Assembly (NCBI GenBank): GCA_019240655.1
Contig: JAFAXX010000036.1
Span: 24,979-88,978, forward strand
DNA: 64,000 bases
Reading direction: 5' to 3'
Source of the DNA: Solirubrobacterales bacterium
GTDB taxonomy: Bacteria; Actinomycetota; Thermoleophilia; Solirubrobacterales; Solirubrobacteraceae
Below, in pieces: positions 34,404 to 42,890 of the stretch; position 1 is the stretch's first letter, and each line of letters begins with the position of its first letter. The notes under the pieces are model-generated. The model was given only the letters and a program-made list of their open reading frames with translations. It was not told the DNA's origin and searched no databases. A program made the translations under genes and the position numbers.

Positions 34404-35211
34404 ACGCCTGGGGCTGGACGACGTGGGCGGCTTCGTGTTCGACGTCGACGGCACGCTGGTCCTGCGCGGCCCCGACGGGCGCGGAGCACCGCAGCCGGGC
34501 GCGGTCGAGGTGATCGAGCGGATCCACGCGTCCGGCCGCCCGCTGATGCTGTTCACCAACGGCAGTCACGTCGGCGCCGGGGTCATTGCCCGCGGCCTCC
34601 AGGAGGACGGCCTGCCGATCGCCGAGGACGAGGTGATGACGCCAATCGAGAGCGCCACCACCTACCTCCTGCGCCGCCACGCCGGTCGGCCCGTCATGCT
34701 GTTCACGAGCCAGGCGATCCGCGAGCAGATGGCGCGGGAAGGCATTCAGGTCAGCGACGCGGACGACGCCGAGGCGGTGTTCGTCGCCCACGTCGATCGG
34801 GCCGATTTCGACGCCATGGAGCGAGCCGCCCGGGCGGTGTCCCGCGGCGCGCCGCTGCTCACCGGCTCCTACGTGCGCGGCTACGCCGGTGCCAACGGGA
34901 TCATCTTCAGCCGCGGTGCGATGGTGACTGCGGCGATCGCCAAGGTCACCGGCGCCCGCCCCCGCGTGCTCGGGAAGCCCTCGCGCGCGGCCGTGGCCGA
35001 GATGGGCCGCCGCCTCGGGGTGCCCACCGAGCGGCTGGCGATGATCGGTGACGATCTCTCGATGGACGTGGTGCTCGGGCGGATGGGCGGCTCACGCACG
35101 GTGCTCGTGCGCAGCGGGATCAGCGGACCGCTCGAGCTCGAGTCGATCCCGCCCCGCCAACGCCCCGACGCGGTGATCGACGGCGTGGCCGACCTGCTCG
35201 CGATGCTGTGA
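34396..35211 (+). CDS. HAD-superfamily phosphatase, NagD-like
   Basis: A 271-residue NagD/PGP-type HAD phosphatase. The nucleophile motif is FVFDVDGTLVLRG, motif II is MLFTNGS, motif III Lys is in RVLGKPSRA and motif IV is MIGDDLSMDV. GTG 34396 overlaps the carboxyltransferase stop by 8 bp, so it is the last gene of the six-gene operon. Here it could remove phosphate from a phosphorylated intermediate or act as a repair or proofreading phosphatase for dead-end phospho-products; that role is inferred from position. Confidence 0.87.
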   Translation: MAERLGLDDVGGFVFDVDGTLVLRGPDGRGAPQPGAVEVIERIHASGRPLMLFTNGSHVGAGVIARGLQEDGLPIAEDEVMTPIESATTYLLRRHAGRPVMLFTSQAIREQMAREGIQVSDADDAEAVFVAHVDRADFDAMERAARAVSRGAPLLTGSYVRGYAGANGIIFSRGAMVTAAIAKVTGARPRVLGKPSRAAVAEMGRRLGVPTERLAMIGDDLSMDVVLGRMGGSRTVLVRSGISGPLELESIPPRQRPDAVIDGVADLLAML

Positions 35212-35288
35212 GCGGACGCAGTGCGAGGCGTCCGGATGTCCGGCCGCGCGGCACGGCCCGCTCGGCATCCGGCCTCGCCACGACCGGG

Positions 35289-35365
35289 CCGGCCGCGCGC
35301 CATCCGGCTGGGGGGTGCGCTTCCCGGCCGCGCGCCATCCGGCTGGACGCTGCGCGAAGCGCAGC
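35289..35365. repeat. GC-rich direct repeats and hairpin between convergent genes
   Basis: The 164-bp gap between the phosphatase and the AraC gene contains a 23-bp perfect direct repeat (35289-35311 and 35324-35346, 35-bp period) plus a diverged third version near 35240-35275. Its GGCCGCGCGCC core also occurs at the 3' end of the AraC gene (35379 onward). A perfect hairpin (35349-35355 with 35359-35365, GAA loop) probably stops transcription from both sides. Confidence 0.75.
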
Positions 35366-35375
35366 CCCACCTCAC

Positions 35376-36368
35376 TCAGGCCGCGCGCCCCCGCAGGGCG
35401 GCGTGACGGACCTCGCTGGGCGTGGCGTCAAACGTTCGCTTGAACACTCGGGAGAAGTGGGCGGCGTCGCAGAAGCCCCAGCGGAAGGCGATGTCGGTCA
35501 CGGAGCCGCCATTGGGCCGCTGGAGGTCCTCCAGGCAGCGCGACAGGCGCTCGCTGCGCACCATCCCGGCCACCGAAGTCTCGGCGTCCTCGAACAGGGC
35601 GTGCAGGGCGCGCACCGACATCGCGTAAGCGTGGGCTATCGCGGCCGGACCGAGGTTCGGGTCCTGGAGGTGGGTCTTCACGTAGCGGACGATCTCGGCC
35701 CGCATCTGGGCGCGGGTGGCCGAGCGGCTGCTCGGCACGCCCGGCTCGACGGCGGCGCGCAGAAGCTCGAGGGCGGCGTTGGCGGCGGCCGCCGTCGCGG
35801 CGGGCTCCATTGAGGGCAGCTCGATGGCCAGGGCGTTCATGTAGCGCACGAGCAGCCGGGCCGGCGCGCTGTCGCGCAGCGAGGGCGGATTGCTCAGGTC
35901 TTCGAGCCGCGGGCACACCGCGGCCACCCGCTCGCGCGGGAACAGCAGCGTCCGTTTGTAGAACGATTCGGCGATCTCGACCTCGGTCGGATTCAGCCCG
36001 TCCCAGAGGACCATGTCGCCCGATTGCAGGACGAGCTGGCGGCCGCGCTCGCGGACCAGCTCGACGCCCTTGCAGACGAACTGAAAGCCGACCAGGTCCT
36101 CGCGGCGCGTCTGCGGGCCGTGGGTCGCCATCGTCGCGCGCCCGCGGTGGCCGAGGAACGGGGAGGCGGCGCAGTCCACCAGCATGAGATCGCCGACCGC
36201 GCGTCGCGTCACCGCGCCGCGGAACTGCCCGGGGGTGCGCGAAGTCGCCCGCACGTCGAAGGCGAGATGGGTCTCGGCCAGGATCTCGCTCCACGACTGC
36301 AGCCGCGTGGCCAGGCTGTCGCCGCTCACTCGCCAGCGCTCCGGCTCAGCTTTCACCGATGCCTCCAT
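35376..36368 (-). CDS. AraC-family transcriptional regulator
   Basis: A 330-residue regulator with an N-terminal AraC-binding-like domain (PF14525 type; DLMLVDCAASPF, QLVLQSGDMVLWDG) and a C-terminal double helix-turn-helix of about 100 residues (LGPAAIAHAYAMSVRALHALF; SVTDIAFRWGFCDAAHFSRVF). ATG 36368 is chosen; an upstream in-frame start at 36434 adds a poorly conserved stretch. It lies between the carboxylation operon (convergent) and acetoacetyl-CoA synthetase (same strand, upstream), so it is the best candidate for the inducer-sensing activator of both. Confidence 0.88.
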   Translation of the reverse strand: MEASVKAEPERWRVSGDSLATRLQSWSEILAETHLAFDVRATSRTPGQFRGAVTRRAVGDLMLVDCAASPFLGHRGRATMATHGPQTRREDLVGFQFVCKGVELVRERGRQLVLQSGDMVLWDGLNPTEVEIAESFYKRTLLFPRERVAAVCPRLEDLSNPPSLRDSAPARLLVRYMNALAIELPSMEPAATAAAANAALELLRAAVEPGVPSSRSATRAQMRAEIVRYVKTHLQDPNLGPAAIAHAYAMSVRALHALFEDAETSVAGMVRSERLSRCLEDLQRPNGGSVTDIAFRWGFCDAAHFSRVFKRTFDATPSEVRHAALRGRAA

Positions 36369-36494
36369 TGCCGTGCTCTCGTCGGCGGCAATGGTACCCG
36401 CGCCGAGCGCCGATTCGCGCCGCGCGCAGATCAAAGCGCCGCGGGATGGAGCGCCGGCAGCGGTCGACGCGCGCGCTTCGCCGGCGGCTCGCGG

Positions 36495-38468
36495 CTACGC
36501 CGGTGCCGAGTGCTCGGAGCCGCGCTCGGACGCGTAGGCGACGAACGCATCGAGAGCCTCCGGCCGGGCCAGCGCGTCCCGCTTGGCCACGTCGTCCGGA
36601 GCAGCGCCCTGGAGGATCCGCTTGACCGGAAGCTCGAGCTTCTTGCCGGTGAGCGTGCTCGGGATGGCGGGCACGCCGACGATCGAGTCGGGCACGTGGC
36701 GCGGCGACAGCTGCCCGCGCAGCGCCCGGGCGATCCGCCGGCGCAGATCATCGTCGACCTCGTGCCCCTCGGCCGGAACCAGGAACAGGAACAGCTCGCC
36801 CATCCCGCCCTCCTTGTCCTCGAGATGGACCACGAGGGCGTCGATCACCTCCGGGAAGTCCTCCAGCACGGCGTAGAACTCCCCCGTGCCGAGACGGACG
36901 CCGCCGCGGTTGAGCGTCGCGTCCGAGCGACCGGTGATCACGCAGCTTCCGCGCTCGGTGAACATGATCCAGTCGCCCTGGCGCCAGACGCCGGGATAGC
37001 GGTCGAAGTAGGAGGAGTGGTAGCGGTGCCCCTCCGGGTCGTTCCAGAACGCGACCGGCATCGAAGGCATCGGCTGGGTGATCACCATCTCGCCGAGCTC
37101 GCCGATGACTTCGTTGCCGTCGGCGTCGAACGCGTGCGAGTCGACGGCGAGGCAGCGCCCGGCGATCTCGCCCTCGTAGACGGGCAGCGCCGGATTGCCC
37201 TGCACGAGCCCGGTGCACACGTCGGTGCCGCCCGACCCGTTGTTGAGCAGCACCTTGGGGTCGAACGACTCGTAGACGTAGCGGTAGCCCTCGGGCGGCA
37301 GCGGCGACCCGGCGGTGGTGAGAACGCGGATGCTCTCGAGGTTGAACTCGCGGCCGGGCTTCAGCCCGCCCTTGCGACAGGCGAGCAGGTACGGCGGGCT
37401 CACGCCCATCACGGTCGGCTGTAGCTCCTCGGCCATGCGCCACTGCTCTCGCAGGTCCGGCCAGTTGGGATCCCCGTCCAGCATCACGATCGAGGAGCGC
37501 AGGAGCAGCCCCGATACGAGCGCGTTCCACATCATCCACGCGGTGGTGGTGAACCACTGGATCCGGCCGCTGGGCTTCAGGTCCCAGCCGAACCCCTGGT
37601 TCTTGTGGTGCTCGAGCAGCTGCCCGCCGTGGCCGTGGACGATCGCCTTCGGGAGTCCGGTCGTGCCGGAGGAGAACAGCACGTAGATGGGATGCTCGAA
37701 CGGGACGGATTCGAACTCGAGCGGCCCGCTCACGGCGGTCACATCGGTCCAGCTCACCGTGTCCGGCACGTCGGCCTCGCCGTAGGGCACCGAGATCACG
37801 TTGTGGACGGTGTGCAGTCGCTCGCGAATCTCCGCCACCTCGGCGCGCTTGTCGAAGTAGCGGTCACGGTAACCGTAGCCGCCGACCGTGAGCAGCACGC
37901 TGGGCTCGATCTGGTGGAAGCGGTCGATCACGCTGCGGGCGCCGAACTCAGGCGCGCAGGCCGCCCAGATCGCCCCCAGGCTAGTGGTGGCGATGAACGC
38001 GACGAGCGTCTCCGGGATGTTCGGCAGGTACGCGACCACCCGGTCGCCGCGCTTGACCCCGAGGCGCTGGAGGCCGGCGCGGGCCCGCGCGGCCTGCTCG
38101 CGCAGCTCACCGAACGTGAGCGTGACCTCGGGCCGGGTCTGCGAGCGGCCGATCACCGCGATCCTGTCGAGGTCCTCGTCGCGGCCGATCAGGTGCTCGG
38201 CGTAGTTCAGCCGGGCGCCGGGGAACCACACCGCCCCCGGCATCGTCCGCGAGCCGAGCACCCGCTCATAGGGCGCGTGGGCGCGGATCCCGAAGAAATC
38301 CCAGACCGCCCCCCAGAACCCCTCGAGGTCGTCGACCGACCAGCCGAACAGCTCCTGGTAGGTGGCGAAGTCGTGGCCGCGCTCGTCCGCCAGCCACTGC
38401 ATGAAGCGGCCGATCTCGGTGCTGCGGCGCAGGTCGGCCGGCGGCTGCCAGAGAACGTCGCCGATCAT
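36495..38468 (-). CDS. aacS: Acetoacetyl-CoA synthetase (acetoacetate-CoA ligase)
   Basis: A 657-residue adenylate-forming ligase, the standard length of acetoacetyl-CoA synthetase. Motifs: LYVLFSSGTTGLPKAIVH-type P-loop (here YVLFSSGTTGLPKAIVHG), NNGSGGTDVCTG, GDWIMFTERGSCVITGRSD hinge and the C-terminal catalytic lysine in TLTGKKLELPVKRI. The N-terminal FMQWLADERGHDFATYQEL is family-specific. It activates acetoacetate with ATP to acetoacetyl-CoA, which thiolase splits into acetyl-CoA. Next to a ketone-carboxylase-like operon it would complete acetone use; elsewhere it serves ketone-body use. The CoxL-like gene lies 16 bp upstream on the same strand. Confidence 0.9.
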   Translation of the reverse strand: MIGDVLWQPPADLRRSTEIGRFMQWLADERGHDFATYQELFGWSVDDLEGFWGAVWDFFGIRAHAPYERVLGSRTMPGAVWFPGARLNYAEHLIGRDEDLDRIAVIGRSQTRPEVTLTFGELREQAARARAGLQRLGVKRGDRVVAYLPNIPETLVAFIATTSLGAIWAACAPEFGARSVIDRFHQIEPSVLLTVGGYGYRDRYFDKRAEVAEIRERLHTVHNVISVPYGEADVPDTVSWTDVTAVSGPLEFESVPFEHPIYVLFSSGTTGLPKAIVHGHGGQLLEHHKNQGFGWDLKPSGRIQWFTTTAWMMWNALVSGLLLRSSIVMLDGDPNWPDLREQWRMAEELQPTVMGVSPPYLLACRKGGLKPGREFNLESIRVLTTAGSPLPPEGYRYVYESFDPKVLLNNGSGGTDVCTGLVQGNPALPVYEGEIAGRCLAVDSHAFDADGNEVIGELGEMVITQPMPSMPVAFWNDPEGHRYHSSYFDRYPGVWRQGDWIMFTERGSCVITGRSDATLNRGGVRLGTGEFYAVLEDFPEVIDALVVHLEDKEGGMGELFLFLVPAEGHEVDDDLRRRIARALRGQLSPRHVPDSIVGVPAIPSTLTGKKLELPVKRILQGAAPDDVAKRDALARPEALDAFVAYASERGSEHSAPA

Positions 38469-38484
38469 CCGGCTCCCGCCCTTG

Positions 38485-40767
38485 TCACGACGCGGCCCGG
38501 GCGCCGTTCTGCAGCGCCTGCCACACGCGCTCCCCGTTCACCGGCATGTCGATGTGCCGGACTCCGAATGGCGCCAGCGCGTCGAGGACCGCGTTGTGCA
38601 CCGCCGGCGTGGCCCCGATCGTGCCCGACTCCCCGATCCCCTTGACGCCGAGCGGATTGACCGGAGTCGGCGTCTCCATCTCGACCACCTCGTAGTTCGG
38701 CAACTCGGTGGCCGCGGGCATGCAGTAGCTCACCAGGTTGGCGCTCAGCGGGTTGCCACTGTCGTCGTAGGCGATCTCCTCGTAGAGGGCCTGCGCGATG
38801 CCGGCGGCGAGTCCGCCGTGCACCTGTCCCTCGGCGACCATCGGGTTGATGATCCTGCCGGCGTCGTCGACGGCGATCAGGCGGACCAGCTCGACCGCGC
38901 CGGTTTCGGTGTCGACCTCGACGACCGCAACGTGCGCCCCGAACGGAAACGTCGGCTGGTCGGCCTGGAAGTCGGTCTCCACGCTGAGCTCACCGAGCCT
39001 GCCCTTTTCGTTGAGCCGGCCGGCCAGATCGGCCCAGGTGAGCGCCGACTGCGGTGCGCCGGCGACCTGAAACTGGCCGTCCTGCACCTCGAGCCGGAGG
39101 TCGTCCGGGCTGGCCTCGAGCTCCTCGGCGGCCAGGCGCTTGGCCAGCTCGACCAGCTCCTCGGAGGCTTGACTCGTGGCGACGCCGCCAATCTGGGTGG
39201 ACTTCGAGCCGTAGGTGCCGGTGCCGCGCGCCACCGCGTCGGTGTCGCCCTTGAGGACGGTGATCTTCTCGATCGGGATGCCGAGCCGCTCGGCCGCGAT
39301 CTGGGCAAACGTCGTCTCGTGTCCCTGACCCTGCGAGAACGACCCCGTCTTGACCACCGCGCCGCCGTCGGCGGTGATCTCCACGGCCCCGAACTCCTGC
39401 TCCCCGATGCCGTTGGTCACCTCGACATACGTGCTCAGCCCGATCCCCATGAGCTTCGTCGTGCTCTCGCCGCGGCGTCGGGCCTGCTCCTGGCGGAGCT
39501 CCTCGTAGCCGGCGTGCCGGAGCGCCCGCTGGAGCGCGCCGGCGTAGTCGCCGGAGTCGTAGTGGGCGCCCGACGCGGTGGTGGCCGGGAAGGCGCCCTT
39601 GTCGATGAAGTTCCGCCGCCGCACTTCGGCCGGGTCCATCGACACGTCGGCGGCGAACAGGTCGATCGCCCGCTCGATCATCTGCGAAGCCTCGGGACGG
39701 CCGGCGCCGCGGACCGGGCCGGTCGGCGTCGTGTTGGTGACCAGCGAGCGCAGCTCGACCTCGATCTTCGGGATCTGGTAGACGCCGCTCGACATCATCA
39801 GGGTCAGGTTGGGCAGGAACGCGCCGATCCCCGGGTAGGCGCCGGCGTTGGCGAGGATGTTCAGCCGCAGCGCCTCGATCCGGCCGTCTCGGCTGCCGCC
39901 GAGCTCGAATTCGAGCCGCATGTCACGGCCGTGATGCATGGCGACCATGTGCTCGCTGCGGGTCTCGGTCCAGCGGACCGGTCGCCCGGTCTTGCGTGCC
40001 GTCCAGCTGACCATCACGTCCTCGACGTCGATGCCCTTGCCGCCGAACCCGCCGCCGACGTCCGGGGCGATCACCCGGACCTGCGACTCGTCGATCTGGA
40101 GCAGCATGCCCAGCACCTGCTTGTCCTGGTGGGGGGTCTGGGTGCAGAGCCACGCGGTCAGGCGCCCATCGTCCTCCCAGCGCGCGGCGATCGCGCGCGG
40201 CTCGATCGGGCACGCGGCCAGCCGCTGGCTGACGATCGCCCCCGAGGTCACCACCTCACAGCTCGCGAGCAGCTGGGGGTCGGGGTTCTCCGGCGGACGG
40301 TGCAGGGCGACGTTCGTGCCCGTCTCCTCGAACAGCAGCACCTCGTCCCTGACCGCGTCGGTGACGTCGGTGATCGCCGGCAGCGGGTCGTAGTCGACGA
40401 TCACCAGCTCGGCGGCGTCGACCGACTGCTCCCGCGTCTCGGCCACCACGATGGCCACGATGTCGCCCGCGAACCGGACCTTCTGCTCGGCCATCAGCGG
40501 GCGGAACATGTGGGGATCGATCCCTACGAACGGCGGCGCCGGGTTCACACCGAGGCCGGCGTCGGCGGCGGTGAACACCTGCACGCCGGGCAGCGCGCTG
40601 GCCTCGGAGGCGTCGATCGACTCGATCCGGGCGTGGGCGAACGGCGAGCGCACGAAGGTGAGGTGGAGGGCGCCGTCCAGTCGGAGGTCATCCACGTACC
40701 GGCCCTGCCCGGTGAGAAACCGCGGATCCTCGCGCCGGCGCACCCGCTGTCCGACGAAGGTGGTCAT
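38485..40767 (-). CDS. Xanthine dehydrogenase-family molybdenum-binding (large) subunit, form II CoxL-like
   Basis: A 760-residue molybdenum hydroxylase large subunit. Family features: RREDPRFLTGQGRYVDD at the start, DVGGGFGGKG and TGPVRGAGRPEA. The last is the form II motif; true CO dehydrogenase has AYxCSFR there, so CO is not the likely substrate. Near the C-terminus, GVKGIGESGTIGATPAVHNAV contains the catalytic Glu (split here as GVKGIGESG and ATPAVHNAV). The FAD and 2Fe-2S subunits that normally accompany it are not in the neighbouring genes, which is odd. ATG 40767 fits the family start. Confidence 0.9.
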   Translation of the reverse strand: MTTFVGQRVRRREDPRFLTGQGRYVDDLRLDGALHLTFVRSPFAHARIESIDASEASALPGVQVFTAADAGLGVNPAPPFVGIDPHMFRPLMAEQKVRFAGDIVAIVVAETREQSVDAAELVIVDYDPLPAITDVTDAVRDEVLLFEETGTNVALHRPPENPDPQLLASCEVVTSGAIVSQRLAACPIEPRAIAARWEDDGRLTAWLCTQTPHQDKQVLGMLLQIDESQVRVIAPDVGGGFGGKGIDVEDVMVSWTARKTGRPVRWTETRSEHMVAMHHGRDMRLEFELGGSRDGRIEALRLNILANAGAYPGIGAFLPNLTLMMSSGVYQIPKIEVELRSLVTNTTPTGPVRGAGRPEASQMIERAIDLFAADVSMDPAEVRRRNFIDKGAFPATTASGAHYDSGDYAGALQRALRHAGYEELRQEQARRRGESTTKLMGIGLSTYVEVTNGIGEQEFGAVEITADGGAVVKTGSFSQGQGHETTFAQIAAERLGIPIEKITVLKGDTDAVARGTGTYGSKSTQIGGVATSQASEELVELAKRLAAEELEASPDDLRLEVQDGQFQVAGAPQSALTWADLAGRLNEKGRLGELSVETDFQADQPTFPFGAHVAVVEVDTETGAVELVRLIAVDDAGRIINPMVAEGQVHGGLAAGIAQALYEEIAYDDSGNPLSANLVSYCMPAATELPNYEVVEMETPTPVNPLGVKGIGESGTIGATPAVHNAVLDALAPFGVRHIDMPVNGERVWQALQNGARAAS

Positions 40768-41008
40768 ACCGCGAGCTTTACACACCCGGAAGACCGTGGC
40801 AAGGAACTTGACGCTGCGTGCTCGATCTCCCGTGCACCGAGGGCTGTTCACCCGCGCGGGTCTCCGCGCGCGCGGAAGCGCTCGGGCCCGACGTCGTCAG
40901 CACGGGGAGGAGGGGCAGTCGTGCCCCGAGGCGGCGCAGGCGCCGGGCGCGAACGTGTCGCGTCCGGCGCTCGGGGCGCCGGCGCGACTCGGAACGCTCA
41001 GGCCCCGC

Positions 41009-41542
41009 TCAGACCGTCACGTCGACCCGGCGCGTGCGCGCCGGCGCCGCCGTCTCCGCCGAGGGCTCCGGGACGCCGATCGTGAGCAGCTCGTCGATCA
41101 GCGCGAGCGCCTCGGCGTGGGTCTCCTCGGTGTGCCGCGGGATCGCGTGCACGGCGTGCGTCCCCACCGCGTCCATCGGTGGCTGCCGGTGCAAGCCGAC
41201 GGTGCGCAGCCGGGGCGGGAGGAAGTAGCGCGTCCAGCGACGCTGGCGCATCTCGACCGCCCAATTGAGCAGGCGCTCCGCCCGGGCGCGCTGTGCCTCG
41301 CTCGAGGTTCGGGTACCGACCACCTTGGAGGCAAAGGCGTAGAGGTCCTGCCGCCGCGAGTCATCGACCGAGTCGTTATAGGCCCGCAAGAAGGATCCGA
41401 TCACCGGGCAAACCGACGCCGGGTGGTCGCTGAACTGCTCGCCCGCGAGCATCGACGCGAGCTCCATCACGCATGCGCCGTCCTCGGGCGACGTGTGCTT
41501 GCCCTTGCTCAGCTTGATGGTTTGGTAGGTAACGGGAGACAT
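41009..41542 (-). CDS. Conserved actinobacterial protein of unknown function
   Basis: A 177-residue soluble protein. It begins SPVTYQTIKLSKGKHTSPED, continues GACVMELASMLAGE and SVCPVIGSFLRAYND, then becomes Arg-rich. I recall close relatives annotated as hypothetical in many actinobacterial genomes, but no function. There are no transmembrane segments or catalytic motifs; several Cys and His residues (CVMELA, HPASVCPV) could bind a metal. It is flanked by 240 bp and 157 bp of non-coding DNA and appears to be transcribed alone. Confidence 0.68.
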   Translation of the reverse strand: MSPVTYQTIKLSKGKHTSPEDGACVMELASMLAGEQFSDHPASVCPVIGSFLRAYNDSVDDSRRQDLYAFASKVVGTRTSSEAQRARAERLLNWAVEMRQRRWTRYFLPPRLRTVGLHRQPPMDAVGTHAVHAIPRHTEETHAEALALIDELLTIGVPEPSAETAAPARTRRVDVTV

Positions 41543-41699
41543 CTGCGCCTTCCTCTGGTCGTGGATGCCGGCTGTGAGCTTCCTCTGTCGAATGTACGGT
41601 GGCTGGCTGTGCTGTGGGGTTTTTCCCGTGTCAGCTGGATTGAATCGCGGCGGCGGCGAACACGCAAACCGCAGGCGTGCGGCGGCCCGCTCGCGCCGG

Positions 41700-42716
41700 T
41701 CACCGCGCCCTGAGCTTTGCGAAGCCGGCGTTCAGCAGCTGCTCCCCCTGGTCGTAGATGTCGCCGGAGTGCAGCAGCACGACTCCGAGCCAGGCGGCCC
41801 CGCGGCGAGCGGTGGCGACCAGGCACTGACCGGCGGCGACCGTGTAGCCGGTCTTGACGCCGTCCGCGCCCGCGTAGCGCCCCAGCAGCAGCGGGTTGTT
41901 GTTGTAGAGGTAGAGCCTGCCGCCCTTGATCGGGAACGGGATGACCGCGCTCCGGGTCGCGACGATCCGCCGCAGCAGCGGCTGTAGGAGCATGGCATGG
42001 GCGAGGACAGCCATGTCCCGCGTACACGAGTAGTTCCCTTGGTCGACCACGCCGGAGACGCTGCTGAAGTGGGTGCAGGTGAGCCCCATCGCGCTCGCGC
42101 GGCGATTCATCATCCCGATGAACTTCGCCTGGTTTCCGGCCACGTGCTGCGCGAGCGCGATCGCGGCGTCGTTGCCGGAGGGCAGCAGCAGGCCGTAGAG
42201 GAGCGCGAGCAGCGGCACGCGCTTGCCGAGCGGCAGCAGCCCCACCCCCGAGCCGGTGAACTGGGTGGCGGCCGAGGTGATCAGCACGCGGTCGCTTGGC
42301 TTGGCGTGAGCGACGACGACGAGCGCGGTCATCATCTTGGTCAGACTGGCGATCGGGGTGATCGCGGTCGGATCGCGCCCCCACATCACCCGGCCGGTGC
42401 GGACGTCGAACAGGATGCCGCTGCGCAGGCCGAGCTTCAGCCGTTTGACCGTCACGCGGGCGAATGCCGGCGCGAGCGTGGCGCCGTACTGGGGTGGCGC
42501 GACGCGCCGGCCGGCCGGCGTGGGCGAGCGCGCGGCGAGTCGGTGCCGGGGCGAGCGCGGCCCGCTCGCATCCGCGGCCATGAATGCGAGCAGCGTGGCC
42601 ACCGCGAGGGCGACGGTCACGAGCGCGGCCAGCGCGCGCCGGCGCCGACGGGTGCGCCGGCGCTGTGCCGTCGACTGCCGAGCTCCGGCTTCGTGAAGCA
42701 CCGAGCGTCCGGTCAC
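41700..42716 (-). CDS. D-alanyl-D-alanine carboxypeptidase (PBP5/DacA-like)
   Basis: A 338-residue serine-type carboxypeptidase (peptidase S11) that trims the terminal D-Ala from peptidoglycan stem peptides. An N-terminal Arg-rich stretch is followed by one membrane/signal segment (ALAALVTVALAVATLLAF). The three active-site motifs are present: SLTK in PIASLTKMMTAL, SGN in LPSGNDAAIALA and KTG in GVKTGYTVAAGQ. The GTG start at 42716 overlaps the stop of a small membrane protein gene. It acts outside the membrane. Confidence 0.92.
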   Translation of the reverse strand: MTGRSVLHEAGARQSTAQRRRTRRRRRALAALVTVALAVATLLAFMAADASGPRSPRHRLAARSPTPAGRRVAPPQYGATLAPAFARVTVKRLKLGLRSGILFDVRTGRVMWGRDPTAITPIASLTKMMTALVVVAHAKPSDRVLITSAATQFTGSGVGLLPLGKRVPLLALLYGLLLPSGNDAAIALAQHVAGNQAKFIGMMNRRASAMGLTCTHFSSVSGVVDQGNYSCTRDMAVLAHAMLLQPLLRRIVATRSAVIPFPIKGGRLYLYNNNPLLLGRYAGADGVKTGYTVAAGQCLVATARRGAAWLGVVLLHSGDIYDQGEQLLNAGFAKLRAR

Positions 42717-42886
42717 TTGCCCGGAGATTCGAACAGCGCCCCGACGATCGCGACCACGAACAGCACCACGATCAGGGCGCCGAACACGCCGGGCACCGTG
42801 ACGCCGTAGCGCGCCAGGTCGAGGCCGGTGAACGCGCCTAGGACGATGGTGAACCCGAGTGCGAGCAAGAGGATCGCGGTGCGCAA
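42713..42886 (-). CDS. Small membrane protein
   Basis: A 57-residue protein with two predicted membrane segments, ILLLALGFTIVLGAFTGL and VFGALIVVLFVVAIVGALF. The TTG at 42886 is the best start because it lies just after the rhomboid stop (42891) and leaves the first helix intact; longer in-frame versions overlap rhomboid coding sequence. It is coupled to the carboxypeptidase gene by GTGA. Function unknown. Confidence 0.6.
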   Translation of the reverse strand: MRTAILLLALGFTIVLGAFTGLDLARYGVTVPGVFGALIVVLFVVAIVGALFESPGK

Positions 42887-42890
42887 GCGA

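Noticed and set aside
38485-40767. Carbon monoxide dehydrogenase large subunit
   Set aside because: The active-site loop is VRGAGR (form II), not the AYxCSFR of true CO dehydrogenase, and partner subunits are absent.
40768-41008. Promoter or operator with the palindrome ACCCGCGCGGGT (40850-40861)
   Set aside because: The palindrome is pure GC-rich low complexity and expected by chance here; no convincing -35/-10 pair was found.
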